Part shown: piece after piece, positions 35,024 through 43,359 of the stretch
Numbering within the stretch: position 1 is the stretch's first letter
How the letters are laid out: the number at the start of each line of letters is the position of its first letter
Origin: Methylobacterium sp. Leaf104
Lineage (GTDB): Bacteria; Pseudomonadota; Alphaproteobacteria; Rhizobiales; Beijerinckiaceae
DNA: 64,000 nucleotides
Reading direction: 5' to 3'
NCBI RefSeq assembly: GCF_001422885.1
Contig: NZ_LMMZ01000003.1
Span: 102,927 to 166,926 of the forward strand
Notes under the pieces: generated by a model
Databases searched by the model: none
Seen by the model: the letters and a program-made list of their open reading frames with translations, nothing else
Told to the model about the DNA's origin: nothing
Made by a program: the position numbers and the translations under genes

Positions 35024-35774
35024 CGGCAGGGCCGTGACCGGCCCCGACGGCGCAGCCCTCCGGGTCGAGATCGTCCGCAAGGTCTATGGCGGCACCGGCC
35101 CGGAACCGGTAGAGGCGGTGCGCGGCCTCGCCTTCACGGTGACGACCGGCGCGATCACGTGCCTGATCGGCCCGTCGGGGGCCGGCAAGACCACGACCCT
35201 GCGCATCCTTCTCGGTCTCGACCCGGATTACGAGGGCAGCGTCACGCCGCCGCCCGACGAGGCCGGCATCGCCATGGCGTTCCAGGAGCCGCGCCTGCTG
35301 CCCTGGCGCACCGTCGAGCAGAACGTCCGCCTCGCCCTCCCGAGGCCGGCACGCGGACAGAACCTCGACGCCCTATTCGAATCCCTCGGACTGGCCCCCT
35401 GGCGCGGACGCTATCCCGGCGCGCTCTCCCTTGGCATGGCCCGACGGGTCTCCCTGGCGCGGGCCCTGGCGCAGAAGCCACGCATCCTCATCCTCGACGA
35501 GCCCTTCGTGTCCCTGGACGACAACGCCGCCGCCGCCCTGCGCGGCCTCGTGGTCGCGGCGGTCGGCACGTCGGGCATGGGCGTCCTGATGGTGACCCAC
35601 AACGTCGCCGAGGCTCTGGAGATCGCCGACCGCCTGCTCCTCGTCTCCGGACGTCCGGCGAGCCTGCTCGGCACCATCCCCCTCGATCGGCCTCGGGGGC
35701 AGCGCGACCGTGCCTGGATCGAGGCGAACCGTGCCTCCCTCGCCGGGCGGTTTCCCAGCGTCATCGCGGGCTGA
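35004..35774 (+). CDS. ABC transporter ATP-binding protein (NitT/TauT type)
   Basis: 256 residues. Walker A IGPSGAGKTTT, Walker B RILILDEPFVSLD, H-loop LMVTHNV. The signature is degenerate: GALSLGMARRVSLARAL instead of LSGG, so the second Gly-Gly pair is L-G. ATPases of this group sometimes vary there, but the change may affect activity. It overlaps the permease by 20 bp. A perfect hairpin at 35802-35819 follows. Confidence 0.85.
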   Translation: MSDAGADGRAVTGPDGAALRVEIVRKVYGGTGPEPVEAVRGLAFTVTTGAITCLIGPSGAGKTTTLRILLGLDPDYEGSVTPPPDEAGIAMAFQEPRLLPWRTVEQNVRLALPRPARGQNLDALFESLGLAPWRGRYPGALSLGMARRVSLARALAQKPRILILDEPFVSLDDNAAAALRGLVVAAVGTSGMGVLMVTHNVAEALEIADRLLLVSGRPASLLGTIPLDRPRGQRDRAWIEANRASLAGRFPSVIAG

Positions 35775-35801
35775 TTCGCCCTCGGTTCGCGTCCGGACGG
35801 C

Positions 35802-35819
35802 GCGATGTCCCCACATCGC
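35802..35819 (+). terminator. Hairpin after the ABC transporter operon
   Basis: GCGATGT and ACATCGC form a perfect 7-bp stem with a CCCC loop, 27 nt after the ATPase stop. No T tract, so termination is uncertain. Confidence 0.4.
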
Positions 35820-36120
35820 CAGGGCTCGGATGCGGCGAGACCGCGCATCGGATCGTCACCGCACCGTTTCAGTATTCTTCACAACCGACGCGCGCTCCCG
35901 ATCCTAAGCCGCCGACGTTTTTGCATTATATAACAGTTTTGGCGCTTTATTTCTAAGCCGCTGAATGGCGGTGCAGTGGATCGAACGCTGAAACCTCGTC
36001 ACGGACATATCGCCTCCTGCCAAGCTGCGCGAGCATGCACAGGATGCATGAAGATGCGGCGAAGCTGTTCAAATCGCTTTGTCTTACCAAATCGGAATAT
36101 TGCGCCGCACAATCTTATGG

Positions 36121-36183
36121 TGCGAAGCGTGGGCCGGTCGGAATGTCGTTGGGAGGCTCACGAGGTCTTGTGCGAAGCCTGGG
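36121..36183 (+). repeat. Direct repeats upstream of xoxF
   Basis: TGCGAAGCGTGGG at 36121 and TGCGAAGCCTGGG at 36171 match at 12 of 13 bases and are 50 bp apart, about five helical turns on the same face. A weaker GCGAAGC occurs at 36059. Both good copies lie just upstream of the predicted -35, where an activator would bind. Confidence 0.5.
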
Positions 36184-36202
36184 AGGACGGTGCGCAAGCG
36201 TG

Positions 36203-36230
36203 TTGACGCCGACAGAATTTTTCTTAGAGT
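36203..36230 (+). promoter_or_regulatory. Candidate xoxF promoter
   Basis: TTGACG (36203-36208) and TAGAGT (36225-36230) with a 16-nt spacer; 5/6 and 4/6 matches to sigma70. It predicts a leader of about 200 nt before the xoxF ATG. Confidence 0.45.
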
Positions 36231-36436
36231 TCATTCAAGCTTCGGTTTCGAGGGGCGCCGCAAAGGGATAGCGGCCCCTGACCACACAGACCCAGCACCG
36301 ACCTTTCCAGGTTTGGTTCCAAGGGTTTGGTGTCCGCTACCGAGGCGAACCTATCCCTGTCGCAAACAGTCAGATCACAGCGTGATCCTGCGGATTTTCC
36401 GCATGATGACGGCTGCAAGATCTGTCGGAGGAATCC

Positions 36437-38239
36437 ATGAGAGCGGTACATCTTCTCGCACTCGGCGCCGGCATGGTCGCTTCGACCACGGCGTTCGCCA
36501 ACGAAGACGTCCTGAAGCGCACGGCCAACCCGGCCGAGCAGGTCCTTCAGACCGTCGACTACGCCAACACGCGCTATTCGAAGCTCGACCAGATCAACGC
36601 CAGCAACGTCAAGCAGCTCCAGGTTGCCTGGACCTTCTCGACCGGCGTGCTGCGCGGCCACGAGGGCTCCCCGCTCGTCGTCGGCAACATGATGTACGTC
36701 CACACCCCCTTCCCGAACATCGTCTACGCCCTCGACCTCGACAAGGACGGCGTGATCGCCTGGAAGTACGAGCCCAAGCAGGACCCGTCGGTCATCCCGG
36801 TGATGTGCTGTGACACGGTCAACCGTGGTCTCGCCTACGCCGATGGCGCCATCATCCTGCACCAGGCCGACACCACGGTCGTCTCGCTCGACGCCAAGTC
36901 CGGCAAGGTGAACTGGTCCGTCGTCAACGGCGACCCCAAGAAGGGTGAGACCAACACCGCCACCGTTCTCCCGGTGAAGGACAAGATCATCGTCGGCATC
37001 TCCGGCGGCGAGTTCGGCGTGAACTGCCACGTCACCGCCTACGACGCCAAGACGGGTAAGAAGGTGTGGCGCGGCCACTCCCAGGGCCCCGATGCCGACA
37101 TGCTGATGGACCCCGAGAAGACCACCTCGCTCGGCAAGCCGGTCGGCAAGGACTCTTCGCTGAAGACCTGGGAAGGCGATCAGTGGAAGACCGGCGGCGG
37201 CTGCACCTGGGGCTGGTTCTCCTACGATCCCAAGCTCGACCTGATGTACTACGGCTCGGGCAACCCCTCGACCTGGAACCCCAAGCAGCGTCCGGGCGAC
37301 AACAAGTGGTCCATGACCATCTGGGCGCGTAACCCCGACACGGGCGCCGCCAAGTGGGTCTACCAGATGACCCCGCACGACGAGTGGGATTACGACGGCA
37401 TCAACGAGATGATCCTCACGGATCAGAAGGTTGACGGCAAGGAGCGTCCGCTCCTGACCCACTTCGACCGTAACGGCTTCGGCTACACCCTCGATCGCGC
37501 CACCGGCGAGCTCCTGGTCGCCGAGAAGTTCGATCCGGTCGTGAACTGGGCTTCCAAGGTCGACATGGACAAGGGCTCCAAGAACTACGGCCGCCCGCTC
37601 GTCCAGGCCAAGTACTCCACCGAGCAGAACGGTGAGGACACCAACTCCAAGGGCATCTGCCCGGCCGCTCTCGGCACCAAGGACCAGCAGCCTGCTGCCT
37701 ACTCCCCGAAGACGAACCTGTTCTACGTGCCCACCAACCACGTCTGCATGGACTACGAGCCGTTCCGGGTCTCCTACACCCCCGGCCAGCCCTACGTCGG
37801 TGCGACCCTGGCCATGTACCCGGCCCCCAACAGCCACGGCGGCATGGGTAACTTCATCGCCTGGGACGGCGTAAACGGTAAGATCAAGTGGTCGAACGCC
37901 GAGCAGTTCTCGGTGTGGTCGGGCGCACTCGCCACCGCCGGTGACGTGGTGTTCTACGGCACCCTGGAAGGCTACCTGAAGGCTGTCGACTCCAAGACGG
38001 GCAAGGAACTCTACAAGTTCAAGACCCCGTCGGGCATCATCGGCAACGTGATGACCTACAGCCACAAGGGCAAGCAGTTCGTCGGCATCCTGTCGGGTGT
38101 CGGTGGCTGGGCTGGCATCGGCCTCGCGGCCGGCCTGACCGACCCGAACGCCGGCCTCGGTGCGGTGGGTGGTTACGCCGCCCTCTCGAACTACACCAAC
38201 CTCGGTGGTCAGCTGACCGTGTTCTCGCTGCCGAACTAA
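36437..38239 (+). CDS. xoxF: Lanthanide-dependent methanol dehydrogenase XoxF
   Basis: 600 residues. Signal peptide (cleavage near AFA-NED), then the eight-bladed PQQ propeller. Diagnostic residues: vicinal disulfide Cys124-Cys125 (VMCCDT), Glu192 and Asn276 as metal ligands, and D318-Y-D320 in HDEWDYDG. Asp320 is the additional Asp that marks XoxF and binds the lanthanide; MxaF has Ala there. It oxidises methanol (and formaldehyde) in the periplasm, passing electrons to XoxG. Very close to M. extorquens XoxF1 as I remember it. GGAGG is 5 nt before the ATG. Codon use is strongly biased, as for a highly expressed gene. Confidence 0.97.
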   Translation: MRAVHLLALGAGMVASTTAFANEDVLKRTANPAEQVLQTVDYANTRYSKLDQINASNVKQLQVAWTFSTGVLRGHEGSPLVVGNMMYVHTPFPNIVYALDLDKDGVIAWKYEPKQDPSVIPVMCCDTVNRGLAYADGAIILHQADTTVVSLDAKSGKVNWSVVNGDPKKGETNTATVLPVKDKIIVGISGGEFGVNCHVTAYDAKTGKKVWRGHSQGPDADMLMDPEKTTSLGKPVGKDSSLKTWEGDQWKTGGGCTWGWFSYDPKLDLMYYGSGNPSTWNPKQRPGDNKWSMTIWARNPDTGAAKWVYQMTPHDEWDYDGINEMILTDQKVDGKERPLLTHFDRNGFGYTLDRATGELLVAEKFDPVVNWASKVDMDKGSKNYGRPLVQAKYSTEQNGEDTNSKGICPAALGTKDQQPAAYSPKTNLFYVPTNHVCMDYEPFRVSYTPGQPYVGATLAMYPAPNSHGGMGNFIAWDGVNGKIKWSNAEQFSVWSGALATAGDVVFYGTLEGYLKAVDSKTGKELYKFKTPSGIIGNVMTYSHKGKQFVGILSGVGGWAGIGLAAGLTDPNAGLGAVGGYAALSNYTNLGGQLTVFSLPN

Positions 38240-38266
38240 TCGGTCGCACGTTACGGTAAGACCTTG

Positions 38267-38299
38267 GGTGCCGGCGCGGGTTTCCGCGCCGGCACCTTT
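38267..38299 (+). terminator. Strong hairpin between xoxF and xoxG
   Basis: 13-bp perfect GC-rich stem (38267-38279 with 38284-38296), GTTT loop, followed by TTTA. It lies 28 nt after the xoxF stop and 75 nt before the xoxG start. With only three T residues it probably terminates partially or protects the xoxF mRNA 3' end. Confidence 0.72.
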
Positions 38300-38374
38300 A
38301 TGATTAGAGTTGGAAGAACAAGATGTGAAACACGCGGCTGCTCAGCCGACGTGGAGTTCCTGGGAGAAACGTCG

Positions 38375-38980
38375 TTGCACACCATCAGCAAAGCCGCCAT
38401 CCGTCCTCTCGTGGCGGCCCTCGCCTTCGCCTCCATCTCGACCCTCACCGTCCAGGCACAGGATGCGAAGAAGGCTGACCCGGCCCTGGCCAATCAGCTC
38501 GACCCGAATGCGCCCGAGAAGGATGCCAAGCTGATCGACAAGTTCGCGGCCGTGAAGGTCGAGGACGGAAAGTATCAGGACGCAGAGGGCCATCCGACCT
38601 TCCACATCACCAACGATGGCAAGAAGTTCGACTGGTATGCCTATTCGGGCTACCGCCGTTACCACGCCGAGTGTCACGTCTGTCACGGTCCGGATGCGAT
38701 GGGCTCGACCTACGCCCCGGCTCTCAAGGACTCGCTCAAGACGATCAACTATGAGGAGTTCATCGGCATCCTCGCCGGCGGCAAGCGCGACTCGCAGGCC
38801 GGTCAGGAGCGCGTGATGCCGGCCTTCGGCGATAACAAGAACGTCATGTGCTACGCCGACGACCTCTACGTCTACCTCAAGGCCCGGGCCTCCGGCGCGA
38901 TGCCGCGTGTCCGCCCGACCGACAAGGAAGAGAAGCCGGAAGCTGCCAAGACGGCCGAGAAGGAGTGCCTGGGCGGCTGA
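38375..38980 (+). CDS. xoxG: Cytochrome c XoxG, electron acceptor of XoxF
   Basis: 201 residues from TTG 38375, which has GGGAG 8 nt upstream and gives a signal peptide (PLVAALAFASISTLTVQAQ). One class I heme site, CHVCH at residues 100-104; Met148 in RVMPAF is the likely sixth ligand. A GTG at 38351 is an alternative start. XoxG accepts electrons from XoxF and passes them to the terminal-oxidase branch. Its stop overlaps xoxJ (TGATG). Confidence 0.93.
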   Translation: MHTISKAAIRPLVAALAFASISTLTVQAQDAKKADPALANQLDPNAPEKDAKLIDKFAAVKVEDGKYQDAEGHPTFHITNDGKKFDWYAYSGYRRYHAECHVCHGPDAMGSTYAPALKDSLKTINYEEFIGILAGGKRDSQAGQERVMPAFGDNKNVMCYADDLYVYLKARASGAMPRVRPTDKEEKPEAAKTAEKECLGG

Positions 38981-39834
38981 TGGCGCGCTCACGCACCAGG
39001 ACACGTCTCGCCCTCGCGCTCCTGCTGATGTCGGCAGGGGTGCGAGGCGCCTCGGCGCAGTCGCTTCCCGACCTCGTCACCACGGACACCCTGCGCGTCT
39101 GCGGCGACCCCGGCAACATGCCGTTCTCCGAGCGTAAGGAGGATGGTTTCGAGAACCGGATCGCGGCGATCATCGCCGACGAACTCAAGGTCAAGATCCG
39201 ATACTACTGGCTGACCCAGGGTCCGGGCTTCGTCCGCAACACCCTCGGCACGGGTCTGTGCGACCTCATCATCGGCTCGGCCGCCGGCGGCGAACTCGTC
39301 CAGCACTCGAACCCGTACTATCGCTCCGCCTACACGCTGGTCACCCGCACGGGCGAGTTCGACGGGGTCACCCGCCTCGACGACCCCAAGCTCAAGGGCA
39401 AGTCCATCGGCGTCATCGGCGGCACGCCCCCGGTGAACCGCATGGGCGAGGTCGGCCTCGTCAGCGCAATGAAGGCCTACGCGCCCTACCAGCTCGATCC
39501 GGCCCGCAAGCACCAGACGGTCTCGGCCGAGGTCATCGCGGATCTGGCCGAGAAGCGCATCGACGCGGCGATTCTCTGGGGACCGGCCGCCGGCTGGCTG
39601 GCCAAGCAGAGCGGCGTGCCGATGGCCGTCGTGCCGTTGCTGCAGGAGCCGGACCGGCCGCCGCTGACCTTCCGGATCGCCCTCGGGGTTCGCCTGGAGG
39701 AGAACGACTGGAAGCGCACGCTCAACACGATCCTGCGCAAGCGGCGCGCCGACATCGAGAAGGTGTTGCGCGATTACGACGTGCCGCTCCTGGAGGAGGA
39801 GGGCAACAAGCTCCTCGCCTCTCCGGCGCCCTGA
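38980..39834 (+). CDS. xoxJ: Periplasmic protein XoxJ
   Basis: 284 residues. Signal peptide ends GASA-QS; mature part resembles a family 3 solute-binding protein (LRVCGDPGNMPFSERKEDGF, NPYYRSAYTLVTR, DAAILWGPAAGWLAK). MxaJ/XoxJ proteins are encoded with methanol dehydrogenases and are thought to help activate or mature the enzyme. It overlaps xoxG by one base, and the next gene starts one base after its stop. Confidence 0.92.
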   Translation: MARSRTRTRLALALLLMSAGVRGASAQSLPDLVTTDTLRVCGDPGNMPFSERKEDGFENRIAAIIADELKVKIRYYWLTQGPGFVRNTLGTGLCDLIIGSAAGGELVQHSNPYYRSAYTLVTRTGEFDGVTRLDDPKLKGKSIGVIGGTPPVNRMGEVGLVSAMKAYAPYQLDPARKHQTVSAEVIADLAEKRIDAAILWGPAAGWLAKQSGVPMAVVPLLQEPDRPPLTFRIALGVRLEENDWKRTLNTILRKRRADIEKVLRDYDVPLLEEEGNKLLASPAP

Positions 39835-39835
39835 A

Positions 39836-40408
39836 ATGGTGGGCGTCGACAGGACAGGCAGACTGCGATGGCGGCGGCGGATCGGCTCCGGCGCCGCCAT
39901 CGTCGTTCTCGCCCTGCTCGCCCTCGTCGTCGTCGACCGGCGCCAATGGCTGCGGGTCGAGCCGGCCCTCGTAGCCGAACCGGACCGGGCCGACCGCATC
40001 CTGGTGGAGAAGGCCGCCCGGCGCTTGACGCTGCTGCGCGACGGCCGGGTCCTCGCCACCTACCCGGTCTCCCTGGGCTTCGCACCGGAGGGCCAGAAAT
40101 CCCGCGAGGGCGACGGCCGAACGCCGGAGGGCATCTACGCGATCGCCTATCGCAACCCGCGCAGCGTCGCTCACCTCTCGCTGAAGGTCTCGTACCCGAC
40201 GCCGGACCAGGCCCGCAGCGCCAAGGCCGCGGGTCATGCCCCCGGCGGCGACATCATGATCCACGGCCTGTTCAACGGGTTGTCCTGGCTCGGCCCCCTG
40301 CATCGGCTCATCGATTGGACCAACGGCTGCGTCGGCGTCACCAATGCCGAGATGGCGGCGATCTATGCCCGGGTCGACACCGGCACCCCGATCGAGATCC
40401 GGCCCTGA
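39836..40408 (+). CDS. L,D-transpeptidase (YkuD) family protein
   Basis: 190 residues. One N-terminal membrane anchor (about 18-35), then the YkuD domain: ILVEKAARRLTLLRDGR, KSREGDGRTPEG, IMIHGLFNG and catalytic Cys in WTNGCVGV (family consensus SxGC; here TNGC). It would cross-link peptidoglycan or anchor proteins in the periplasm. It starts 1 bp after xoxJ, so it is co-transcribed with xoxFGJ, which is unexpected for a wall enzyme. Confidence 0.82.
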   Translation: MVGVDRTGRLRWRRRIGSGAAIVVLALLALVVVDRRQWLRVEPALVAEPDRADRILVEKAARRLTLLRDGRVLATYPVSLGFAPEGQKSREGDGRTPEGIYAIAYRNPRSVAHLSLKVSYPTPDQARSAKAAGHAPGGDIMIHGLFNGLSWLGPLHRLIDWTNGCVGVTNAEMAAIYARVDTGTPIEIRP

Positions 40409-40417
40409 TCAGGCCGG
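40399..40417. terminator. Hairpin at the back-to-back stops of the YkuD gene and folK
   Basis: CCGGCC (40399) pairs with GGCCGG (40412); the 7-nt loop contains the YkuD TGA (40406-40408) and the start of the minus-strand folK stop (40409-40411). The two coding regions abut with no spacer. Confidence 0.45.
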
Positions 40418-40900
40418 CACGATTCCACGGGCGTCGAGCTTGGCCAGGGCCTCGGTGACCGTCTCCGGCCCGATGCGCAGATCGGGCGCGATCTCGGCCA
40501 GGGGCACCAGCACGAAGGCGCGCTCCCGTACGAAGCGGTGCGGCAGGACCAGGCGGGCATCCGAGATCGCCGCCCCTTCGTAGGACAGCACGTCGATGTC
40601 GATCACCCGCGGCCCCCAGCGGCGCACGCGCACCCGACCCATGGCGGTCTCGATGCCGAGGCCCGCCTCCAGGAGTTCGTGGGGGGTCAGGCTGGTCTCG
40701 ATCCCGACGGCGGCGTTGAGGAACCAGTCCTGGTCGGTGTCGCCCCAGGGCGGGGTGCGGTAGTCCGACGAGCGCGCGGTGACTCGGATGCCCGGCGTCG
40801 CGGCGAGCCGCGCCACCGCGTCGGCCAGGGTCGCAACCTTGTCGCCGATGTTGCTGCCGAGTCCGAGATAGGCGGCGTGCATCCGCGGGCCGCCGCTCAT
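40409..40900 (-). CDS. folK: 2-amino-4-hydroxy-6-hydroxymethyldihydropteridine diphosphokinase
   Basis: 163 residues. HPPK signature: YLGLGSNIGDK at residues 9-19, SSDYRTPPWGD, FLNAAVGIET, RRWGPRVIDIDVLSY. It transfers pyrophosphate to the pterin alcohol in folate synthesis. It is the last gene of folP-folB-folK, with ATGA overlap to folB. Confidence 0.93.
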   Translation of the reverse strand: MSGGPRMHAAYLGLGSNIGDKVATLADAVARLAATPGIRVTARSSDYRTPPWGDTDQDWFLNAAVGIETSLTPHELLEAGLGIETAMGRVRVRRWGPRVIDIDVLSYEGAAISDARLVLPHRFVRERAFVLVPLAEIAPDLRIGPETVTEALAKLDARGIVPA

Positions 40901-41271
40901 CGGGTGGCCTCGCGACGGCGCACGATCTCGATGGCGACGCCGTCGATCACCGCCGGCACCGGCGCGCTCGGTTTGTCCACCCGCACCCGGATCTCGGTGA
41001 TGGAATTGTGCCGGTCGAGGATCTCGCCGGCGATGGCCTCCGCCAGGGCCTCGATCAGGGCGAAGCGCCGCTGCGTGGCGATCCGGGTCACGATCTCGGT
41101 GAGGTCGGCGTAGCTCACGGTCCGGGCGACGTCGTCGGAGCGCCCGGCCGCCCCGAGATCGAGGCGCACGTCGACGGAGACGTAGAAGCGCTGCCCGAGG
41201 CGGGCCTCCTCGGGCAGGAGGCCGTGGAAGGCGAAGACCGCGATGCGGTCGACGAGGATGCGGTCGCTCAT
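40897..41271 (-). CDS. folB: Dihydroneopterin aldolase
   Basis: 124 residues, FolB/tunnelling fold: ILVDRIAVFAFHGLLPEEARLGQRF with the family FHG motif, later YADLTEIVTRI. It cleaves dihydroneopterin to the hydroxymethyl pterin used by FolK. Coupled by ATGA overlaps on both sides. Confidence 0.92.
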   Translation of the reverse strand: MSDRILVDRIAVFAFHGLLPEEARLGQRFYVSVDVRLDLGAAGRSDDVARTVSYADLTEIVTRIATQRRFALIEALAEAIAGEILDRHNSITEIRVRVDKPSAPVPAVIDGVAIEIVRRREATR

Positions 41272-42107
41272 GCGGATCGTCCCATCACGGCATCGACCAC
41301 CCGCAGAGCGTCCACGTGCGGGCGGACATCGTGGACGCGCACGATCTGCGCCCCCAGGGTGGCGGCGAGCACGTGGCTGCCGATCGAACCGAAGAGCCGG
41401 TCCACCGGCCTGGTCTCTGCGTCGTGCAGGCGTCCGAGGAGGGATTTCCGCGAGACGCCGACGAGGACCGGAAATCCGAGGGCCACGATCTCGGGCAGGC
41501 GCCGCAGGGCTTCGAGGTGCTGCGCCCAGCTCTTGCCGAAGCCGATGCCGGGATCGAGCACGATGTCACCGTCGCGGAGTCCGGCGGCGCGGGCGATGGC
41601 GAGCGAGCGTTCGAAGAAGCGCAGCATGTCGGCGACGATGTCGAGGGCCGGATCGATGGCCTCGCGGTTGTGCATGATCATCACCGGCGCGCCGTGGTCG
41701 GCGGCGACCCGGGCGATGTCGGGCTCACGCTGAAGGCCCCAGACGTCGTTGACGATGCGGGCTCCGGCCTCCAGCGCCACCCGCGCGGTCGAGGCCTTGT
41801 AGGTGTCCACCGAGATCGGGACGGGCAGGCGTGGAGCGAGATCGCGGATCACCGGCAGGATGCGGGCCTGCTCCTCCTCCGCCGAGACCGGCACGTGGCC
41901 GGGGCGGGTGGATTCGCCGCCGATGTCGACCAGTGCCGCGCCCTCCGCCACCAGGGCCTCGGCCTGGGTGCGGGCGGCCTCGAGGCCGGCGAAACGGCCG
42001 CCATCGGAGAAGGAATCGGGGGTGACGTTGAGAATGCCCATCACGAGGACGCGCCGCCCGAGATCGGGCAGGAGCGTCGTGAGGGGGGCCGGCAAGTCTG
42101 GGGGCAC
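41268..42107 (-). CDS. folP: Dihydropteroate synthase
   Basis: 279 residues. MGILNVTPDSFSDGG and DIGGESTRPGHV are the two DHPS signatures; SVDTYKA, IVNDVWG and VGVSRKSLLG follow. The start is uncertain: GTG 42107 gives the usual length, while the in-frame ATG 42227 adds a basic tail of 40 residues. It joins the pterin and p-aminobenzoate for folate; the H4MPT pathway uses the separate beta-RFAP synthase found at 54723. Confidence 0.88.
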   Translation of the reverse strand: MPPDLPAPLTTLLPDLGRRVLVMGILNVTPDSFSDGGRFAGLEAARTQAEALVAEGAALVDIGGESTRPGHVPVSAEEEQARILPVIRDLAPRLPVPISVDTYKASTARVALEAGARIVNDVWGLQREPDIARVAADHGAPVMIMHNREAIDPALDIVADMLRFFERSLAIARAAGLRDGDIVLDPGIGFGKSWAQHLEALRRLPEIVALGFPVLVGVSRKSLLGRLHDAETRPVDRLFGSIGSHVLAATLGAQIVRVHDVRPHVDALRVVDAVMGRSA

Positions 42108-42272
42108 GGGATGCTCGGGTTCGAAGGCGGGCGCGTCCGGGGCGCGTCCTCGGACGGGATGCCGCTGTCTTGAACCCAATGCCGGATCGGAGCAACGCCC
42201 TGCCGGCGCCGGACGGCGCCTGGTCATGCGCCGCCGCTCCGGGCAGCGACGCTACGGGGTCCGAAACCCCGG

Positions 42273-42653
42273 TCAGGTGCCGCCGCGATAGCAGCGGATC
42301 TCGGCCTCGGCCTGGGCCCGGCGGAGTTCGGCCACCTGGTCGTCGAAGACCTTGGTCGACTTGAACGCGGTGGTGCGCTGGCCGATGCCCTGGCGCAGCG
42401 ACAGCACGGTGCTGGCCTGGACGTACTTGTCGTAGGGCAGCACAGCGGCGAGGGCGTCGAGGGAGCAGGAGCAGCGCGAGAGCGATTCGCGCGACTGGCC
42501 GTTGGCGGCCATGCAGCCGAAGATGTAGTCGGCCCGCGCCTCGGTCGGATAGTCGTTCTCGGGCTCGGCCGCGGCCGCCGCGCTCGCCACGAGGGCCGCG
42601 GCGCAGGCGACGGCGACGAGGTGCGGGAGCCGCTCAACCAGCGTTCGGATCAT
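42273..42653 (-). CDS. Secreted unknown protein in the pqq operon (orf6/orf7 type)
   Basis: 126 residues. Signal peptide (VAVACAAALVASAAAA), mature part with Cys at about 47, 60, 62 and 121: FGCMAANGQ, RCSCSLDALA and the C-terminal RCYRGG, suggesting two disulfides. No family assigned. It overlaps the preceding gene by 20 bp and ends the operon that starts at pqqB or pqqA. I recall unnamed ORFs (orf6, orf7) at this place in M. extorquens AM1. Confidence 0.78.
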   Translation of the reverse strand: MIRTLVERLPHLVAVACAAALVASAAAAAEPENDYPTEARADYIFGCMAANGQSRESLSRCSCSLDALAAVLPYDKYVQASTVLSLRQGIGQRTTAFKSTKVFDDQVAELRRAQAEAEIRCYRGGT

Positions 42654-43359
42654 AGGTCAGGTTCTCCTGCAGGAGTTCGCCACCTTCGGCGTTCTTCGAG
42701 CTCGCCTCGATCGAAACGAGTTCACCGGGCACGGCCTCGGACGTGACGAAGGTGTATTTCAGGTTCTCGAAGCCGCGCATGCGCTCCTTCATCTTGTCGT
42801 CGAGGAAGGGCTGCGTCTCGATGCGCCAGCCGTCGACCTTGCGTCCCTTGAAGTCGACCTGCGTCGGCGTCACGGTGGCGTTGTCGCGCAGGCCCTTGCG
42901 AATGGCGTTCTTGATATAGCGCGGGTTGGCCATCAGCACGCGGGCGAGGTCGATGAGGTGATGCTCGAGGAAGAGCATCATCACCGGGTTCCCGGGCATG
43001 TCCTCGAACGGGCCGGCCGGGAAGCGGTTGGCGCCGGAGAACATCTCCACACGGATGTTGCGGTTGTCCGCCGCGTTGCCGGGCTCGACCCCGAGCTTGA
43101 TCGTATCGTTCAGCGGCGGCCCGAACGGGCCCTTCGAAATGCCGCTGCGGCGCAGGTAATCGTAGGTGAGCTTCGTCCCGGGCGGAACGTTCTTCATCTG
43201 CGGCTGCTCGAAGAGCAGGTCCGAGGCGTTCGGGGGCGTCGCGGTATTGGCCTTGGTGACGGCGGGTGCCTCGGATGCCTGGGGTGCGGCGGGCACGGTC
43301 TGGGCGAGCGCAGGCGCGCCCGCGAGCATCAAGAACGCGGCAAGTGTGACGGGCTTCAA
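42634..43359 (-). CDS. Secreted unknown protein coupled to pqqE
   Basis: 241 residues from TTG 43359, which overlaps the pqqE TGA (TTGA). Signal peptide ([16 protein letters not shown]); the mature domain resembles outer-membrane-lipoprotein-sorting or DUF-type beta proteins ([37 protein letters not shown]). Tight coupling to pqqE suggests a role in PQQ or methanol dehydrogenase function in the periplasm. Function unknown. Confidence 0.8.
   Translation of the reverse strand: MKPVTLAAFLMLAGAPALAQTVPAAPQASEAPAVTKANTATPPNASDLLFEQPQMKNVPPGTKLTYDYLRRSGISKGPFGPPLNDTIKLGVEPGNAADNRNIRVEMFSGANRFPAGPFEDMPGNPVMMLFLEHHLIDLARVLMANPRYIKNAIRKGLRDNATVTPTQVDFKGRKVDGWRIETQPFLDDKMKERMRGFENLKYTFVTSEAVPGELVSIEASSKNAEGGELLQENLTYDPNAG

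Larger units (their letters stand above)
35775..36436 (+). promoter_or_regulatory. xoxF upstream regulatory region
   Basis: 662 bp without a credible gene and clearly richer in A+T than the surroundings (35915-35955 especially). It contains a 7-bp-arm hairpin (35802-35819) after the transporter operon, two 13-nt direct repeats (36121, 36171), a sigma70-like promoter (36203-36230) and a leader of about 200 nt. Short frames between 35976 and 36271 lack codon bias and are not called. Confidence 0.6.

Noticed and set aside
35976..36271. Short frames of 76-78 codons in the xoxF upstream region
   Set aside because: Codon use is unlike neighbouring genes, frames overlap each other in different phases, no ribosome site; the region is better explained as regulatory DNA.
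36231..36436. Possible riboswitch in the roughly 200-nt xoxF leader
   Set aside because: I looked for a recognisable aptamer or a terminator/antiterminator pair and found none by eye; a covariance search would be needed to say more.
36224..38065. 613-codon open frame antisense to xoxF
   Set aside because: It is the complement of a highly codon-biased real gene; its translation is a Val/Leu/Gly/Arg/His-rich sequence without any family motif.
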